From Flavobacterium sinopsychrotolerans (GTDB lineage Bacteria; Bacteroidota; Bacteroidia; Flavobacteriales; Flavobacteriaceae): a stretch of 64,000 nucleotides of DNA. The position numbers were made by a program, and so were the translations under genes. The notes below the pieces were generated by a model. It made no database searches and had not been told where the DNA came from. It worked only from the letters and a program-made list of their open reading frames with translations. How positions within the stretch are numbered: the stretch's first letter is position 1; every line of letters begins with the position of its first letter. The stretch lies in assembly GCF_900110375.1 (NCBI RefSeq), contig NZ_FODN01000001.1:310001-374000 (forward strand), in the 5' to 3' direction. Shown in pieces: positions 37,964-47,255 of this stretch.

Positions 37964-39193
37964 CTATCTTAATTTTAAAGTAACAATTGACAATATGGCC
38001 AGCATGATGGCAACAATCCAAAATCGAGTTACTATTTTACTTTCATGATATCCTTTTTTCTGATAATGATGATGCAAAGGAGACATTAGAAATATTCTTC
38101 GGCCTTCGCCAAAACGTTTCTTGGTGTATTTGAAATAACTTACTTGAAGAACCACAGATAGATTTTCGACAAGAAAAATTCCGCATAATAAAGGAATCAG
38201 CATTTCTTTTCGAACGGCAATTGCAAGAACTGCAATGATTCCACCAATAGTCAAACTTCCTGTATCGCCCATAAATACCGATGCCGGATACGAGTTATAC
38301 CAAAGAAATCCAATCAATGATCCCACAAATGCGGCAATAAATACTGTCATTTCCCCAGAATTAGGGATGTACATTATATTCAGATAATTGGAGAAAATAA
38401 TATTTCCCGATACAAACGTAAATATTCCCAGCGCGAGCACTGAAATTGCCGAGGTTCCTGCTGCCAAGCCGTCAATACCGTCTGTTAAATTGGCACCGTT
38501 AGAAACTGCTGTAATGATAAAAATCACCACTGGAATAAAAATCAGCCAAGCCCATTTTTCATATCCTTCACCTGTCCATGCCAATAATTCCGCATAATCA
38601 AATTCATTATTTTTAAAGAAAGGGATTGTAGTCGCAGTGGATTTTTCTTCCATTGGCGCAGGCATAATCACTGTTTCTGTTGGCACTTTAAAAACATCCG
38701 ATGTAGAGGTATCCGTACGAACCGTCACACCTGCATGAAAATAAAGAACTATACCCACAATTAAACCCAAACCTACTTGTCCTACAACTTTGAATATTCC
38801 TTTTAAACCTTCTTTATCTTTCTTGAAAATTTTGATATAATCATCTATAAAACCAATTGTTCCCATCCAAAGTGTGGTTACAATCAACAAAACAATATAG
38901 ATGTTATGCAATTTTGCAAAAAGCACAACTGGAACCAGAGTCGCAAAAATGATAATTAATCCGCCCATTGTTGGCGTACCCGCTTTTTCGTTTTGACCTG
39001 CTAAACCAAGTTCACGAACGGTTTCTCCTACTTGTTGTCTTTGCAAAAAACGAATAATTCTTTTTCCATAAATGGTTGACAAAAGCAAAGACAGCAAAAA
39101 TGCTAATGCCGATCTAAAAGTGATGTACTGAAAAACACCTGTTCCAGGAACATCTAATATTTTGTCTAAATATTCAAATAAGTAATACAGCAT
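37964..39193 (-). CDS. mraY: Phospho-N-acetylmuramoyl-pentapeptide transferase MraY
   Basis: Integral membrane enzyme that forms lipid I. The motifs [27 protein letters not shown] in two parts, [15 protein letters not shown] and FMGDTGSL are diagnostic. At 409 residues it is about 50 longer than E. coli MraY because of an extra loop near residues 170-225 ([12 protein letters not shown] to YEKWAW), a feature common to Bacteroidota. It sits between murE and murD with gaps of 6 and 1 bases. Confidence 0.97.
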   Translation of the reverse strand: MLYYLFEYLDKILDVPGTGVFQYITFRSALAFLLSLLLSTIYGKRIIRFLQRQQVGETVRELGLAGQNEKAGTPTMGGLIIIFATLVPVVLFAKLHNIYIVLLIVTTLWMGTIGFIDDYIKIFKKDKEGLKGIFKVVGQVGLGLIVGIVLYFHAGVTVRTDTSTSDVFKVPTETVIMPAPMEEKSTATTIPFFKNNEFDYAELLAWTGEGYEKWAWLIFIPVVIFIITAVSNGANLTDGIDGLAAGTSAISVLALGIFTFVSGNIIFSNYLNIMYIPNSGEMTVFIAAFVGSLIGFLWYNSYPASVFMGDTGSLTIGGIIAVLAIAVRKEMLIPLLCGIFLVENLSVVLQVSYFKYTKKRFGEGRRIFLMSPLHHHYQKKGYHESKIVTRFWIVAIMLAILSIVTLKLR

Positions 39194-39199
39194 ATTTTT

Positions 39200-40663
39200 C
39201 TATTTATGGAGTTGATCTAAAATTTCTTTAACTATTTTCATATCGTCAAAATCATGACGAATACCATTTATTTCCTGATACGTCTCATGCCCTTTTCCAG
39301 CAATTAAAATAATATCATTCGGCTGAGACAATTGACATGCCGTTTTTATAGCTTGTTTTCTATCGGTTATGGTCAATGTTTTTTTATAATTCTGAGGGGC
39401 AACACCTATTTCCATTTCATTAATAATAACTTCTGGATCTTCATTTCTTGGATTATCCGAAGTGAATATCGCTTTGTCACTTAAATCAGATGCAATGCCA
39501 GCCATGATTGGTCGCTTGGTTTTATCTCTATTACCGCCACAACCTACAACCGTAATTAGTTGTTCATTTTTGGTACGAATGTCATTGATGGTTTTCAGTA
39601 CATTTTCTAATGCATCTGGTGTATGCGCATAATCCACAATTGCCGTAATATTTGAAGCAGAAACAATAAATTGGAAACGTCCAGAAACACTTTCTAAATC
39701 TGACAGTAAACGAAGTACCTCCAAACTTTCCATTCCAAGTTCAATCGCAGTTCCATAAATAGCCAATAAATTATAGGCATTAAATGTTCCGATTAATTTT
39801 ACCCAAACTTCATTTCCGTTTATTTTTAACAACAAACCTGACAATTGATTTTCCAGGATTTGTGCTTTATAATCGGCATACGATTTTAAAGCGTAAGTCA
39901 ATTTTTTGGCTGCAGTATTCTGCAACATGACCTGCCCATTTTTATCATCAATATTGGATAATGCAAATGCCGTTTTTGGCAAATTATCGAAAAATGATTT
40001 TTTTACATCTCTGTATTCTGCAAAAGTTGGGTGATAATCCAAATGGTCGTGAGACAAATTGGTAAAAATTCCACCTACAAAATGCAATGCTTCCGTTCTT
40101 TTTTGATGAATCCCATGAGAACTCACCTCCATAAAACAGTATTCAACCCCGTTCTCAACCATTTCATTTAAATAATGATTTATCGTAATCGAATCTGGAG
40201 TCGTGTGTGTCGCTTTGTATTCTATTTCGTCAACCAATATTTTAACTGTCGAAAGTAATCCTACTTTAAAACCTGCTTTTTTGAACAATTGGTACAATAA
40301 AGAAGCAATGGTCGTTTTACCGTTTGTTCCTGTTATTCCAACCAATTTCAAGTTTTGAGATGGATCTCCAAAATAATTTGCAGCCATAAATGCTAGGGCT
40401 GAATTCGTATCTTTTACCTGAACATAGGTAATTCCTTTAGCAATAATTTCTGGAAATGTATCGCATATAATAGCAACTGCTCCTTGCTGAATTGCTTTTT
40501 CAATAAAATCATGACCATCCGAAATGGAACCACGAATAGCAATAAAAACATCATTGGACTCGATTTTTCTAGAATCAAAATCCATTTTATTAACAGTAAT
40601 ATCCGTCGAACCTTTTACTGCTTCAATGGCTACTTTATACAATATATCTTTTAGTATATTCAT
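39200..40663 (-). CDS. murE: UDP-MurNAc-tripeptide synthetase MurE (meso-DAP adding)
   Basis: Adds the third residue of the stem peptide. It has 487 residues with the P-loop GITGTNGKTTIASL, THTTPDS, YAHTPDALENVL and GKGHETYQ. The substrate-selecting motif reads DNPR (TSDNPRNED), the form that goes with meso-diaminopimelate rather than lysine. It overlaps the ftsI gene by 4 bases and precedes mraY by 6. Confidence 0.97.
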   Translation of the reverse strand: MNILKDILYKVAIEAVKGSTDITVNKMDFDSRKIESNDVFIAIRGSISDGHDFIEKAIQQGAVAIICDTFPEIIAKGITYVQVKDTNSALAFMAANYFGDPSQNLKLVGITGTNGKTTIASLLYQLFKKAGFKVGLLSTVKILVDEIEYKATHTTPDSITINHYLNEMVENGVEYCFMEVSSHGIHQKRTEALHFVGGIFTNLSHDHLDYHPTFAEYRDVKKSFFDNLPKTAFALSNIDDKNGQVMLQNTAAKKLTYALKSYADYKAQILENQLSGLLLKINGNEVWVKLIGTFNAYNLLAIYGTAIELGMESLEVLRLLSDLESVSGRFQFIVSASNITAIVDYAHTPDALENVLKTINDIRTKNEQLITVVGCGGNRDKTKRPIMAGIASDLSDKAIFTSDNPRNEDPEVIINEMEIGVAPQNYKKTLTITDRKQAIKTACQLSQPNDIILIAGKGHETYQEINGIRHDFDDMKIVKEILDQLHK

Positions 40664-42663
40664 GATAATTCCAATAGTATAGTTGTGTTTTTCTGAATAT
40701 TTTGACCCGCCTGAAGGGATTGTTTTTTCACTTTTCCTACTCCTACGGCTTTTACTTTTATTCCTAAATTTCCCAATAATGCTACCGCATCCATACCTGA
40801 CATTCCTTTAACATTTGGAATTGTTTTTTGTTTATTTTGAGATTTCACATAGAATGAATCGTAGTTATTCTCTTGTTTAGGTATCTTTCTATTTAAATTT
40901 TTAATCTCATTTGTTGAAGGCGCATCGGTAAATATTTTTTGTGCAATTCTCTTAAAAACTGGGCCAGCTACATCAGCGCCATAAAAATTATTAAGAGCCG
41001 TTTTTGGCTTATGTACTACAACTATACAGGAGTATTTAGGCTGATCCGCAGGAAAATAACCCACAAAAGAAGAGGCATAATACATTCCTGATCTACCACT
41101 TTTCCCATAATTAACCTGAGCAGTCCCTGTTTTTCCTGCCATTGAAAAATCTTTCGAATACAATTTTGAGCCAGTACCTTTTTTAACCACATTTTCTAAA
41201 ACTGCTTGTAGTTTCAAAATAGTTTCCTGTGAGCAAATCTTTGGATTCAATACTTCTTTCTCGTATTTTTTGATGGTTCTGTTCCATTCTTTGATTTCAG
41301 AAACAAACTGAGGCTTTACCATTTCACCATCATTAGCAACTGCGTTATAATAAGCTAATGTTTGCAATGGGGTAATATGGACTCCATATCCAAAAGCCAT
41401 CCAAGGCAGTGAAATTTTCGACCAATTTTTATCACTTGGTTGCGGAATATAAGGTATGCCTTCCCCTTTGATGGAAAGTCCTAAAGTTTTATTTAATCCA
41501 AAATTATTAAGATGATTTACAAATTGTGAAGGATTATTCTTGTAAGCATCATAAACTGCTTGAACCAAAACAGTATTAGATGATAGTTCGAAACCTCTTG
41601 CCAATGAAATTTTTCCATAACCCCCTTTATGGGAATCTTCCACTTTTTTCCCAGAATACATAACCACTCCGCCTTTACTGTCATAAACTGAACTGGTATC
41701 CGCTTTTTTATCTTCAAGAAGCGCCATCAAATCAGCTAATTTATAGGTAGAACCTGGCTCATGAGATTCCGCTACGGCATAGTTTGTGGTTTCATAATAG
41801 GTTCCGTCGCCAGCTCTTCCTAAATTAGAAATTGCTTTCACATGCCCGGTTTTTGTTTCCATAACAACAACACAACCATGATCTGCTTCATATAATTCTA
41901 ATTGTTTAAGTAAAGCGTGATGCGCAATATCCTGAATATAAACGTCAATTGTAGATATGACATCATACCCGTCTTGAGGATCTACTTCATTAATATCACG
42001 GATAGGCTTCCACTGCCCTTTTGCTATTTTTTGCTTTAAAATCTTACCATCTTTTCCATTCAGATATTTTCTAAAAGCCCATTCGATTCCTTTTCCATCG
42101 AGTGATTCACCATTAGAAGTCCGTTCATAACCTACAGTACGCTCAGCAATTTTACCAATAGGATGTTCCCTTATTGTTTCTTGCTCAACAATAATTCCTC
42201 CCTTGTAAGCTCCAAGATTAAATAAAGGAAAGCCTTTAATTTTTACATATTCTGTATAACTCAAGTCTCGCGCTACCAGATAATATCTATTCTTATTTGC
42301 TCTCGCTTTTCTTAACTCATTTTCAAAAAAATTAGTTGATTTTCCCAAAAGTTGAGCCAATGAATCTGACAATATTTTTATGTTTTTTTCAAATGCTTCT
42401 GATTTAGGCGCAACCGCATCAAAACGAATTTCATAATTTGGAATTGATGTAGCTAAAAGACTTCCATCAGCAGAATAAATATTCCCTTTATTTGCAGGGA
42501 TAACAAAATTTCTAACGGTTCTTTCTTTAGCTAATTTTCTGTAATAATCCCCTTCAACCCATTGAAGATTTGTTAACTTAACAGCAATAGCGATTGCCAT
42601 CAAAAAGATAGCAAAAGCGACCAGATAAATTCTGTAGGATATGTATTTATCTTCTACTGCCAT
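40660..42663 (-). CDS. ftsI: Septal transpeptidase FtsI (PBP3 type) with PASTA domain
   Basis: Class B penicillin-binding protein that crosslinks septal peptidoglycan. One N-terminal membrane segment (about residues 9-29) is followed by the pedestal domain and the transpeptidase domain. The active-site motifs are STYK at 305-308, SSN at 361-363 and KTGT at 511-514. The C-terminal 55 residues form one PASTA domain (IPNVKGMSGMDAVALLGNLG). It overlaps ftsL-like by 10 bases and murE by 4. Confidence 0.96.
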   Translation of the reverse strand: MAVEDKYISYRIYLVAFAIFLMAIAIAVKLTNLQWVEGDYYRKLAKERTVRNFVIPANKGNIYSADGSLLATSIPNYEIRFDAVAPKSEAFEKNIKILSDSLAQLLGKSTNFFENELRKARANKNRYYLVARDLSYTEYVKIKGFPLFNLGAYKGGIIVEQETIREHPIGKIAERTVGYERTSNGESLDGKGIEWAFRKYLNGKDGKILKQKIAKGQWKPIRDINEVDPQDGYDVISTIDVYIQDIAHHALLKQLELYEADHGCVVVMETKTGHVKAISNLGRAGDGTYYETTNYAVAESHEPGSTYKLADLMALLEDKKADTSSVYDSKGGVVMYSGKKVEDSHKGGYGKISLARGFELSSNTVLVQAVYDAYKNNPSQFVNHLNNFGLNKTLGLSIKGEGIPYIPQPSDKNWSKISLPWMAFGYGVHITPLQTLAYYNAVANDGEMVKPQFVSEIKEWNRTIKKYEKEVLNPKICSQETILKLQAVLENVVKKGTGSKLYSKDFSMAGKTGTAQVNYGKSGRSGMYYASSFVGYFPADQPKYSCIVVVHKPKTALNNFYGADVAGPVFKRIAQKIFTDAPSTNEIKNLNRKIPKQENNYDSFYVKSQNKQKTIPNVKGMSGMDAVALLGNLGIKVKAVGVGKVKKQSLQAGQNIQKNTTILLELS

Positions 42664-43001
42664 ATTTTTTTAAAAAAGTTTTTTTCTTCTTCTTTTGATA
42701 CTTTTATTTTTACTGGAGGAACTGTTGACGGAAATATTTGTTTTATTTCCATTTTCTGAGAAACAGTTGATTCCATCTTTAGCTTCATTAATTCAGAGCG
42801 TCTGTCTACAAATTCTGAACGCAATTCTTTTACTTGATTCGTTAAATCCGAGATCATAAAAACCTTCTGCTCAAAACGCTGTGTATTTGCAATCATAACA
42901 ATAGCCAAAAGAATAACAAAAACGATAAAACGCCAATTCTTCATGGCATCATCGTCAATAAGGAATCGCGCTTTTAATATACTGTATACTCTCTTTTTCA
43001 T
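42654..43001 (-). CDS. FtsL-like divisome protein
   Basis: A 115-residue bitopic protein with one membrane segment (about residues 22-40, WRFIVFVILLAIVMIA) followed by a coiled-coil-like heptad region (DLTNQVKELRSEFVDRRSEL) and a Pro/Lys-rich tail. Size, topology and position between rsmH and ftsI identify it as the FtsL equivalent, although sequence similarity to E. coli FtsL is low. It overlaps ftsI by 10 bases. Confidence 0.85.
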   Translation of the reverse strand: MKKRVYSILKARFLIDDDAMKNWRFIVFVILLAIVMIANTQRFEQKVFMISDLTNQVKELRSEFVDRRSELMKLKMESTVSQKMEIKQIFPSTVPPVKIKVSKEEEKNFFKKIWQ

Positions 43002-43038
43002 TTTTTCCTCTTTACAAAAATCAAAAACACAAATTACT

Positions 43039-43953
43039 CTACAATTCTATTTTTTCAGCAATTCTTAATTTTGCACTTCGTGCCCTATTATTTAGTTTAA
43101 TTTCTTCTTTATCTGGAACAATTAATTTTCCAATTGTTTTAAATGGAACTGAAAAATTTCCAAAAAAATCACGTTCAGGTTCTCCTTCGAACATTCCGTT
43201 TTTCATAAATCTCTTTACCAACCTATCTTCTAGTGAATGGTACGATATCACGCTTAACCTTCCGCTGGGATTTAATATTTCTAAAGACTGTTCTAAAAAC
43301 TCTTTCAAAACATCCATTTCTTGATTCACTTCAATTCGAATGGCCTGATAGATCTGTGCCAATATTTTATTTCTAACTCTTTCAGGTAAATATCGCGCCA
43401 AAACTTCTTTCAATTCATCTGTTGTTTTGATTGACTGCTCCTCTCTGGCTTCTATAATTGTCCTTGCTAATGCAGGTGCATTTTTCAATTCACCATAATC
43501 CAAAAACACTCTTCTTAAATTCGCTTCATCATATTCATTGACAACTCGGTAGGCATTCAAATCATTTTTCTGACTCATTCTCATATCCAACCCAGCATCA
43601 AAACGAGTTGAAAAACCTCTTTCGGCAACATCAAACTGATGTGAAGAAACCCCTAAATCAGCTAAAATTCCATCAACACTTTTCACTCCATAAAAACGCA
43701 AAAAACGTTTTATATGCCTAAAGTTTTCATTGATGAGAACAAACCTTTCATCGGGCAAAGCATTCGCTAAAGCATCTTCATCCTGATCAAAAGCAAACAA
43801 CTTTCCGCTTGGCCCAAGTCGTTTTAAAATTTCTTTCGAATGACCTCCTCCACCGAAAGTTACATCTACATAAATGCCGTCAGGCTTAATATTTAAACCA
43901 TCTACTGATGCCTGAAGCAAAACCGGATTATGATATTCCATTGTTGTCGTCAT
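43039..43953 (-). CDS. rsmH: 16S rRNA m4C1402 methyltransferase RsmH
   Basis: AdoMet-dependent N4 methylation of C1402 in 16S rRNA. Motifs are YHNPVLL at the start, DVTFGGGGHSKEIL (AdoMet loop), FDQDEDAL, GILADLGVSSHQFD, GFSTRFDAGLDMRM and SYHSLEDRLVKRFM. At 304 residues it is full length. Its start overlaps the end of mraZ by 26 bases, as is usual in dcw clusters. Confidence 0.97.
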   Translation of the reverse strand: MTTTMEYHNPVLLQASVDGLNIKPDGIYVDVTFGGGGHSKEILKRLGPSGKLFAFDQDEDALANALPDERFVLINENFRHIKRFLRFYGVKSVDGILADLGVSSHQFDVAERGFSTRFDAGLDMRMSQKNDLNAYRVVNEYDEANLRRVFLDYGELKNAPALARTIIEAREEQSIKTTDELKEVLARYLPERVRNKILAQIYQAIRIEVNQEMDVLKEFLEQSLEILNPSGRLSVISYHSLEDRLVKRFMKNGMFEGEPERDFFGNFSVPFKTIGKLIVPDKEEIKLNNRARSAKLRIAEKIEL

Positions 43954-44401
43954 TTAAATTCCCCATTACTTCTTCCGCTAAATCCGCAAAATCCATATCT
44001 TCACCACTTATTGATTTTTCGTATAAATCTTTATCCCAAATCTCAACAATATTAACAGCTGAAGAGAACACCACTTCCTTAGCAATGCTTGCAAAAACCA
44101 CTAAATCTTTAGGCACTAATAAACGTCCTAATGCATCAATCTCGACCACTTTTACCCCAGCGGTAAATCTGCGTATAAAGTCATTGTTTTTTTTAACAAA
44201 TCGATTTAATTTATTGATTTTTTGCATCATCAAATCCCACTCCTGCATAGGATACAACTCCAAACATGGCTGAAAAACGGAGCGCTTCAAAACAAAACCG
44301 TTTTGAAGAGAAGTGGCCAACTGCTTTTTTAAAGGCGCTGGCATAAGCAGCCTCCCTTTAGCATCGACTTTACATTCATATGTTCCGACAATTGTATCCA
44401 A
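43928..44401 (-). CDS. mraZ: Transcriptional regulator MraZ, TTG start
   Basis: SpoVT/AbrB-like regulator of the dcw cluster; homologues bind repeats upstream of their own gene. Two MraZ repeats are visible: the first starts GTYECKVDAKGRLLMPAPLKK and contains DAKGR, the second contains EIDALGRLLVPKDL. The start is TTG at 44401: the in-frame stop TAA lies just upstream and the MraZ family begins at this position (DTIVGTYECKVD). Three GTGGT boxes at 10-base spacing upstream are probable self-operator sites. Confidence 0.95.
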   Translation of the reverse strand: MDTIVGTYECKVDAKGRLLMPAPLKKQLATSLQNGFVLKRSVFQPCLELYPMQEWDLMMQKINKLNRFVKKNNDFIRRFTAGVKVVEIDALGRLLVPKDLVVFASIAKEVVFSSAVNIVEIWDKDLYEKSISGEDMDFADLAEEVMGNLNDDNNGIS

Positions 44402-44425
44402 GAAAAAGTATTAAATGGTGTAGAG

Positions 44426-44433
44426 CAAAAATA
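44426..44433 (-). promoter_or_regulatory. -7 element of the mraZ promoter
   Basis: On the minus strand TATTTTTG matches TAnnTTTG, 24 bases upstream of the mraZ start. The expected -33 region falls among the GTGGT boxes and has no clear TTTG, which would fit a promoter controlled by MraZ binding. Confidence 0.55.
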
Positions 44434-44444
44434 TAAAAAATATT

Positions 44445-44490
44445 ACCACTATTTACCACTATATACCACTTTGTTAATAAGTTTAACCAC
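44445..44490 (-). promoter_or_regulatory. Probable MraZ operator: four GTGGT boxes
   Basis: On the minus strand GTGGT occurs at 44486-44490, 44465-44469, 44455-44459 and 44445-44449. The last three are exactly 10 bases apart and the first is 21 bases from its neighbour, so all face roughly the same side of the helix. The arrangement matches known MraZ sites, which are short G-rich direct repeats with helical-turn spacing upstream of mraZ (TGGGA in E. coli, AAAGTG-type in mollicutes). Confidence 0.75.
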
Positions 44491-44743
44491 TTTTGGACAA
44501 AAACCCTTAATTTTTGGACAATCAGAACGTTAGCTCTCTTTTATTTCTTTGTAAGAAAGATAATTATATAAAAAAAAGACACAAAAACATAACGGATTAT
44601 AGATTAAAAATGCTATGAATAAAAGTCGGAAAATCCAAAATAAGAACTCAAATATTAAAATAAAGCCATTTCATTTTTTACATCAATCAGTATATTTTAC
44701 AATTAAAAATTGTTGTAAAAATTCATTTTTATTTATTAAATCC
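44491..44743. other. Intergenic region between mraZ and the hydrolase gene
   Basis: AT-rich with no gene. A 10-base direct repeat TTTTGGACAA occurs at 44491-44500 and 44512-44521, 21 bases apart, just beyond the GTGGT boxes. The remaining bases hold poly-A and poly-T tracts up to the promoter of the divergent hydrolase gene. Confidence 0.6.
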
Positions 44744-44751
44744 TATATTTG
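44744..44751 (+). promoter_or_regulatory. -7 element upstream of the alpha/beta hydrolase gene
   Basis: TATATTTG matches TAnnTTTG, 28 bases before the ATG. No clear -33 partner is found at the standard distance. Confidence 0.45.
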
Positions 44752-44779
44752 TCGAAATTGAAATCCGGATTCAAAAAAA

Positions 44780-45544
44780 ATGGAAAAACACTATAAAAAA
44801 GAAGGTAGATACAGCTATTATGAAGCTGGTGAGGGAACTCCGATTGTCATTTTACATGGACTTATGGGAGGACTTAGCAACTTTGACGCGGTTGCAAATT
44901 ACTTTTCTACAAAAGGATATAAAATAATTATTCCAGATTTACCTATATACACTCAAAACATTTTAAAAACAAATGTAAAAAGTTTTGCAAAATACGTTAA
45001 AGACTTCATCACTTTCAAAGGGTTAGACAGGGTTATACTTTTAGGAAATTCATTGGGCGGCCATATTGCCTTATACCATACTAAAATGTACCCAGAAAAA
45101 GTGGCTGGACTAGTAATAACAGGCAGTTCCGGGCTTTATGAAAGTGCCATGGGCGACAGTTATCCAAAAAGAGGCGATTATGAATACATCAAGAAAAAAG
45201 CTGAAGATGTTTTTTATGATCCAAAGATAGCTACCAAAGAACTTATTGACGAAGTATACGAATCTGTAAATGACAGAATCAAATTGATAAAAACATTGAC
45301 GATTGCAAAAAGTGCTATTCGTCATAATATGGCAAAAGACTTACCAAAAATGCATGTTCAAACCTGCATCATTTGGGGAAAAAATGACAAAGTTACTCCG
45401 CCGGATGTTGCGGAAGAGTTTAATAAATTATTACCTAATTCTACCTTGTATTGGATTGACAAATGTGGTCATGCGGCCATGATGGAACATCCTGAAGAAT
45501 TTAATCGTTTACTAGAAGAATGGTTGATAAAAACTAATTTATAA
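44780..45544 (+). CDS. Alpha/beta-fold hydrolase
   Basis: A 254-residue cytoplasmic serine hydrolase. The oxyanion motif HGLMGG lies at residues 26-31, the nucleophile elbow GNSLGG has Ser91, the acid is Asp203 (GKNDKVTP) and the base is His231 (CGHAAMMEHP). The lid region is short. The sequence resembles MhpC/BphD-type carbon-carbon hydrolases and general esterases, but the substrate is undetermined. It is followed by engB after 36 bases and the two probably form a unit, divergent from the dcw cluster. Confidence 0.9.
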   Translation: MEKHYKKEGRYSYYEAGEGTPIVILHGLMGGLSNFDAVANYFSTKGYKIIIPDLPIYTQNILKTNVKSFAKYVKDFITFKGLDRVILLGNSLGGHIALYHTKMYPEKVAGLVITGSSGLYESAMGDSYPKRGDYEYIKKKAEDVFYDPKIATKELIDEVYESVNDRIKLIKTLTIAKSAIRHNMAKDLPKMHVQTCIIWGKNDKVTPPDVAEEFNKLLPNSTLYWIDKCGHAAMMEHPEEFNRLLEEWLIKTNL

Positions 45545-45580
45545 ACCCTTTAAAAAAAGGTTTTTTCACATACTAAGAAT

Positions 45581-46201
45581 ATGAAAATAAATACTGCCGA
45601 GTTCATAATTAGTAACTCAGATGTAACCAAATGTCCGAAAGACTTTTTGCCGGAATATGCTTTTATTGGTCGCTCAAATGTTGGTAAATCTTCTTTGATC
45701 AACATGCTAACGAATCATAAAAAGTTAGCTAAAACATCCGGAAGACCAGGAAAAACACAGTTAATTAATCATTTCTTGATTAATAATAATTGGTTTCTTG
45801 TAGATTTACCCGGTTATGGTTATGCCAAAGTATCGAAGAAAACAAAATCTATTTTTCAAGAATTCATTACTGATTATTTTGAAACTAGAGAACAATTAGT
45901 TTGTGCATTTGTTTTGATTGACATTCGTCATGAAGCACAAACCATAGATATCGAATTTATGTCCTACATGGGAGAAAGCGAGATTCCTTTTTGTATTGTT
46001 TTCACCAAAGCGGATAAAATTAGTAAGGTAAAAATTGACTCTCATATTGCAGCATACAAAAAGAAAATGTTTGCTAATAACTGGGCCGAAATGCCACACT
46101 ATTTTGTTACCTCTGCGACTGAATCAACCGGAAAAGAAGAATTACTAAGCTATATTGACGAAGTAAATCAAGAGGTTTTCAAGAATAACAGTCAGTTTTA
46201 G
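45581..46201 (+). CDS. engB: Ribosome biogenesis GTPase EngB/YsxC
   Basis: Essential GTPase for large-subunit assembly. G1 is GRSNVGKSS at residues 30-38, G3 is DLPGYGYA near 75-82 and G4 is TKAD at 142-145. The 206-residue length is normal. It is translated after the alpha/beta hydrolase and precedes a frameshifted lipoprotein gene by 30 bases. Confidence 0.97.
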   Translation: MKINTAEFIISNSDVTKCPKDFLPEYAFIGRSNVGKSSLINMLTNHKKLAKTSGRPGKTQLINHFLINNNWFLVDLPGYGYAKVSKKTKSIFQEFITDYFETREQLVCAFVLIDIRHEAQTIDIEFMSYMGESEIPFCIVFTKADKISKVKIDSHIAAYKKKMFANNWAEMPHYFVTSATESTGKEELLSYIDEVNQEVFKNNSQF

Positions 46202-46231
46202 AAGTGTTTTAAATCAAGAGAAAAACAAAGT

Positions 46232-46875
46232 ATGCATAAAAAAACCATTATTTCTTTATTAAAACAGTAGTTATTTTAGTAGTTTTTATTTCTTGCAAAA
46301 GCAATACGTACATTTTAACCAACAACAATTATAAAACAGGAGTTGACTTTACAAAAGGCAGATGGCTTTTAAACCAATTAGATTGTCCTGGCACTAATAT
46401 CGAAAAACTCAATGAGGAGGCGATTGTTTTCTTTAAAAAAAATTTAAATGATCGTTATTACTACAGAGAGAATACCAGCGGCTTATTAATTCCCTATCAA
46501 ATACCATTAAATCCTAGTAAACAAAAACTCAAAGAATTAAAAATAGGAACAGGTTTTGATTTTTTCATCAATATATCTTCTAAAAAAAATAAAGACGAAC
46601 TTAGCACTTTAGGATTATATGAAGATGAAAATTCAAGAGGTAAAAACCAAAGTGAAGTTAGCTTAGAAATATATGATTTAAATCTTCAAGAAATTATTTA
46701 TTCACAAAGAGCCATTGGCACTGAATCCGCAACAAAAGAAAAATCAGTTTGGGAAACTAAAAAATCTAATAAATTGATTGATAATATTTCTTTTCACAGA
46801 AGCTCGAATAAATTAATGATGGGCTCTTTAAAAAAAATATTAAAAGATTTAGAAAAAAAATCTATTACAAACTAA
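46232..46875 (+). pseudogene. Lipoprotein gene out of frame at a seven-A tract
   Basis: ATG at 46232 is followed by CAT and a run of seven A (46238-46244). In the present frame translation stops after 12 codons. If the run had eight A, a single frame would run to the stop at 46873-46875, giving 214 residues: a hydrophobic N-terminus, lipobox VFISC (Cys21), and a mature part with GVDFTKGRWLLNQLDCPG and IYDLNLQEIIYSQRA. No usable alternative start lies in the long frame before the Cys. It could be a recent pseudogene, a phase-variable gene or a sequencing error in the homopolymer. The protein family is not recognised. Confidence 0.8.
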
Positions 46876-46909
46876 AAAAAGGAGCTTATTAATTATAGCT
46901 CCTTTTTTT
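46874..46909. terminator. Bidirectional terminator between the lipoprotein gene and gldC
   Basis: Stem AAAAAAGGAGCT / AGCTCCTTTTTT with a 10-base AT loop. It can end transcription from both converging genes. Confidence 0.9.
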
Positions 46910-46919
46910 AAAAACTACT

Positions 46920-47255
46920 CTATTTTGTCAACTCTAGTTTTTCTGCAAAATAATCACAGAAATCTTTCATAGTATCCGCCATTTTTTCATCATCTGTAGC
47001 ACGCTTGAAGGTTTCAGACATAGCTACCAAAGTCTGGTGAAAGAAAATTTTCATTTCATCAACGGGCATATCTTTTGTCCATAAATCAATTCGCATACTT
47101 TCTTTTGCTTTGCTATCCCAAATAGACAACATGATAGCCTTTGCCTCTTCCTGCTCTACTCCGCCGTCTTTGGCAGACCACATTAATTTTTCTGGAACAC
47201 GGTTTTCATCTAATTCGATTAAAAACTTAATTTCTGATGTATTTTTATTTGACAT
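46920..47255 (-). CDS. gldC: Gliding motility protein GldC
   Basis: A 111-residue cytoplasmic protein of the GldC family (EIKFLIELDENRVPEKLMW at the start, AKAIMLSIWDS, RIDLWTKDMPVDEMK). In F. johnsoniae gldC lies with gldB and is needed for full gliding. Here the two genes share one base, so co-transcription from the gldB promoter is likely. Its molecular activity is not known. Confidence 0.95.
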   Translation of the reverse strand: MSNKNTSEIKFLIELDENRVPEKLMWSAKDGGVEQEEAKAIMLSIWDSKAKESMRIDLWTKDMPVDEMKIFFHQTLVAMSETFKRATDDEKMADTMKDFCDYFAEKLELTK

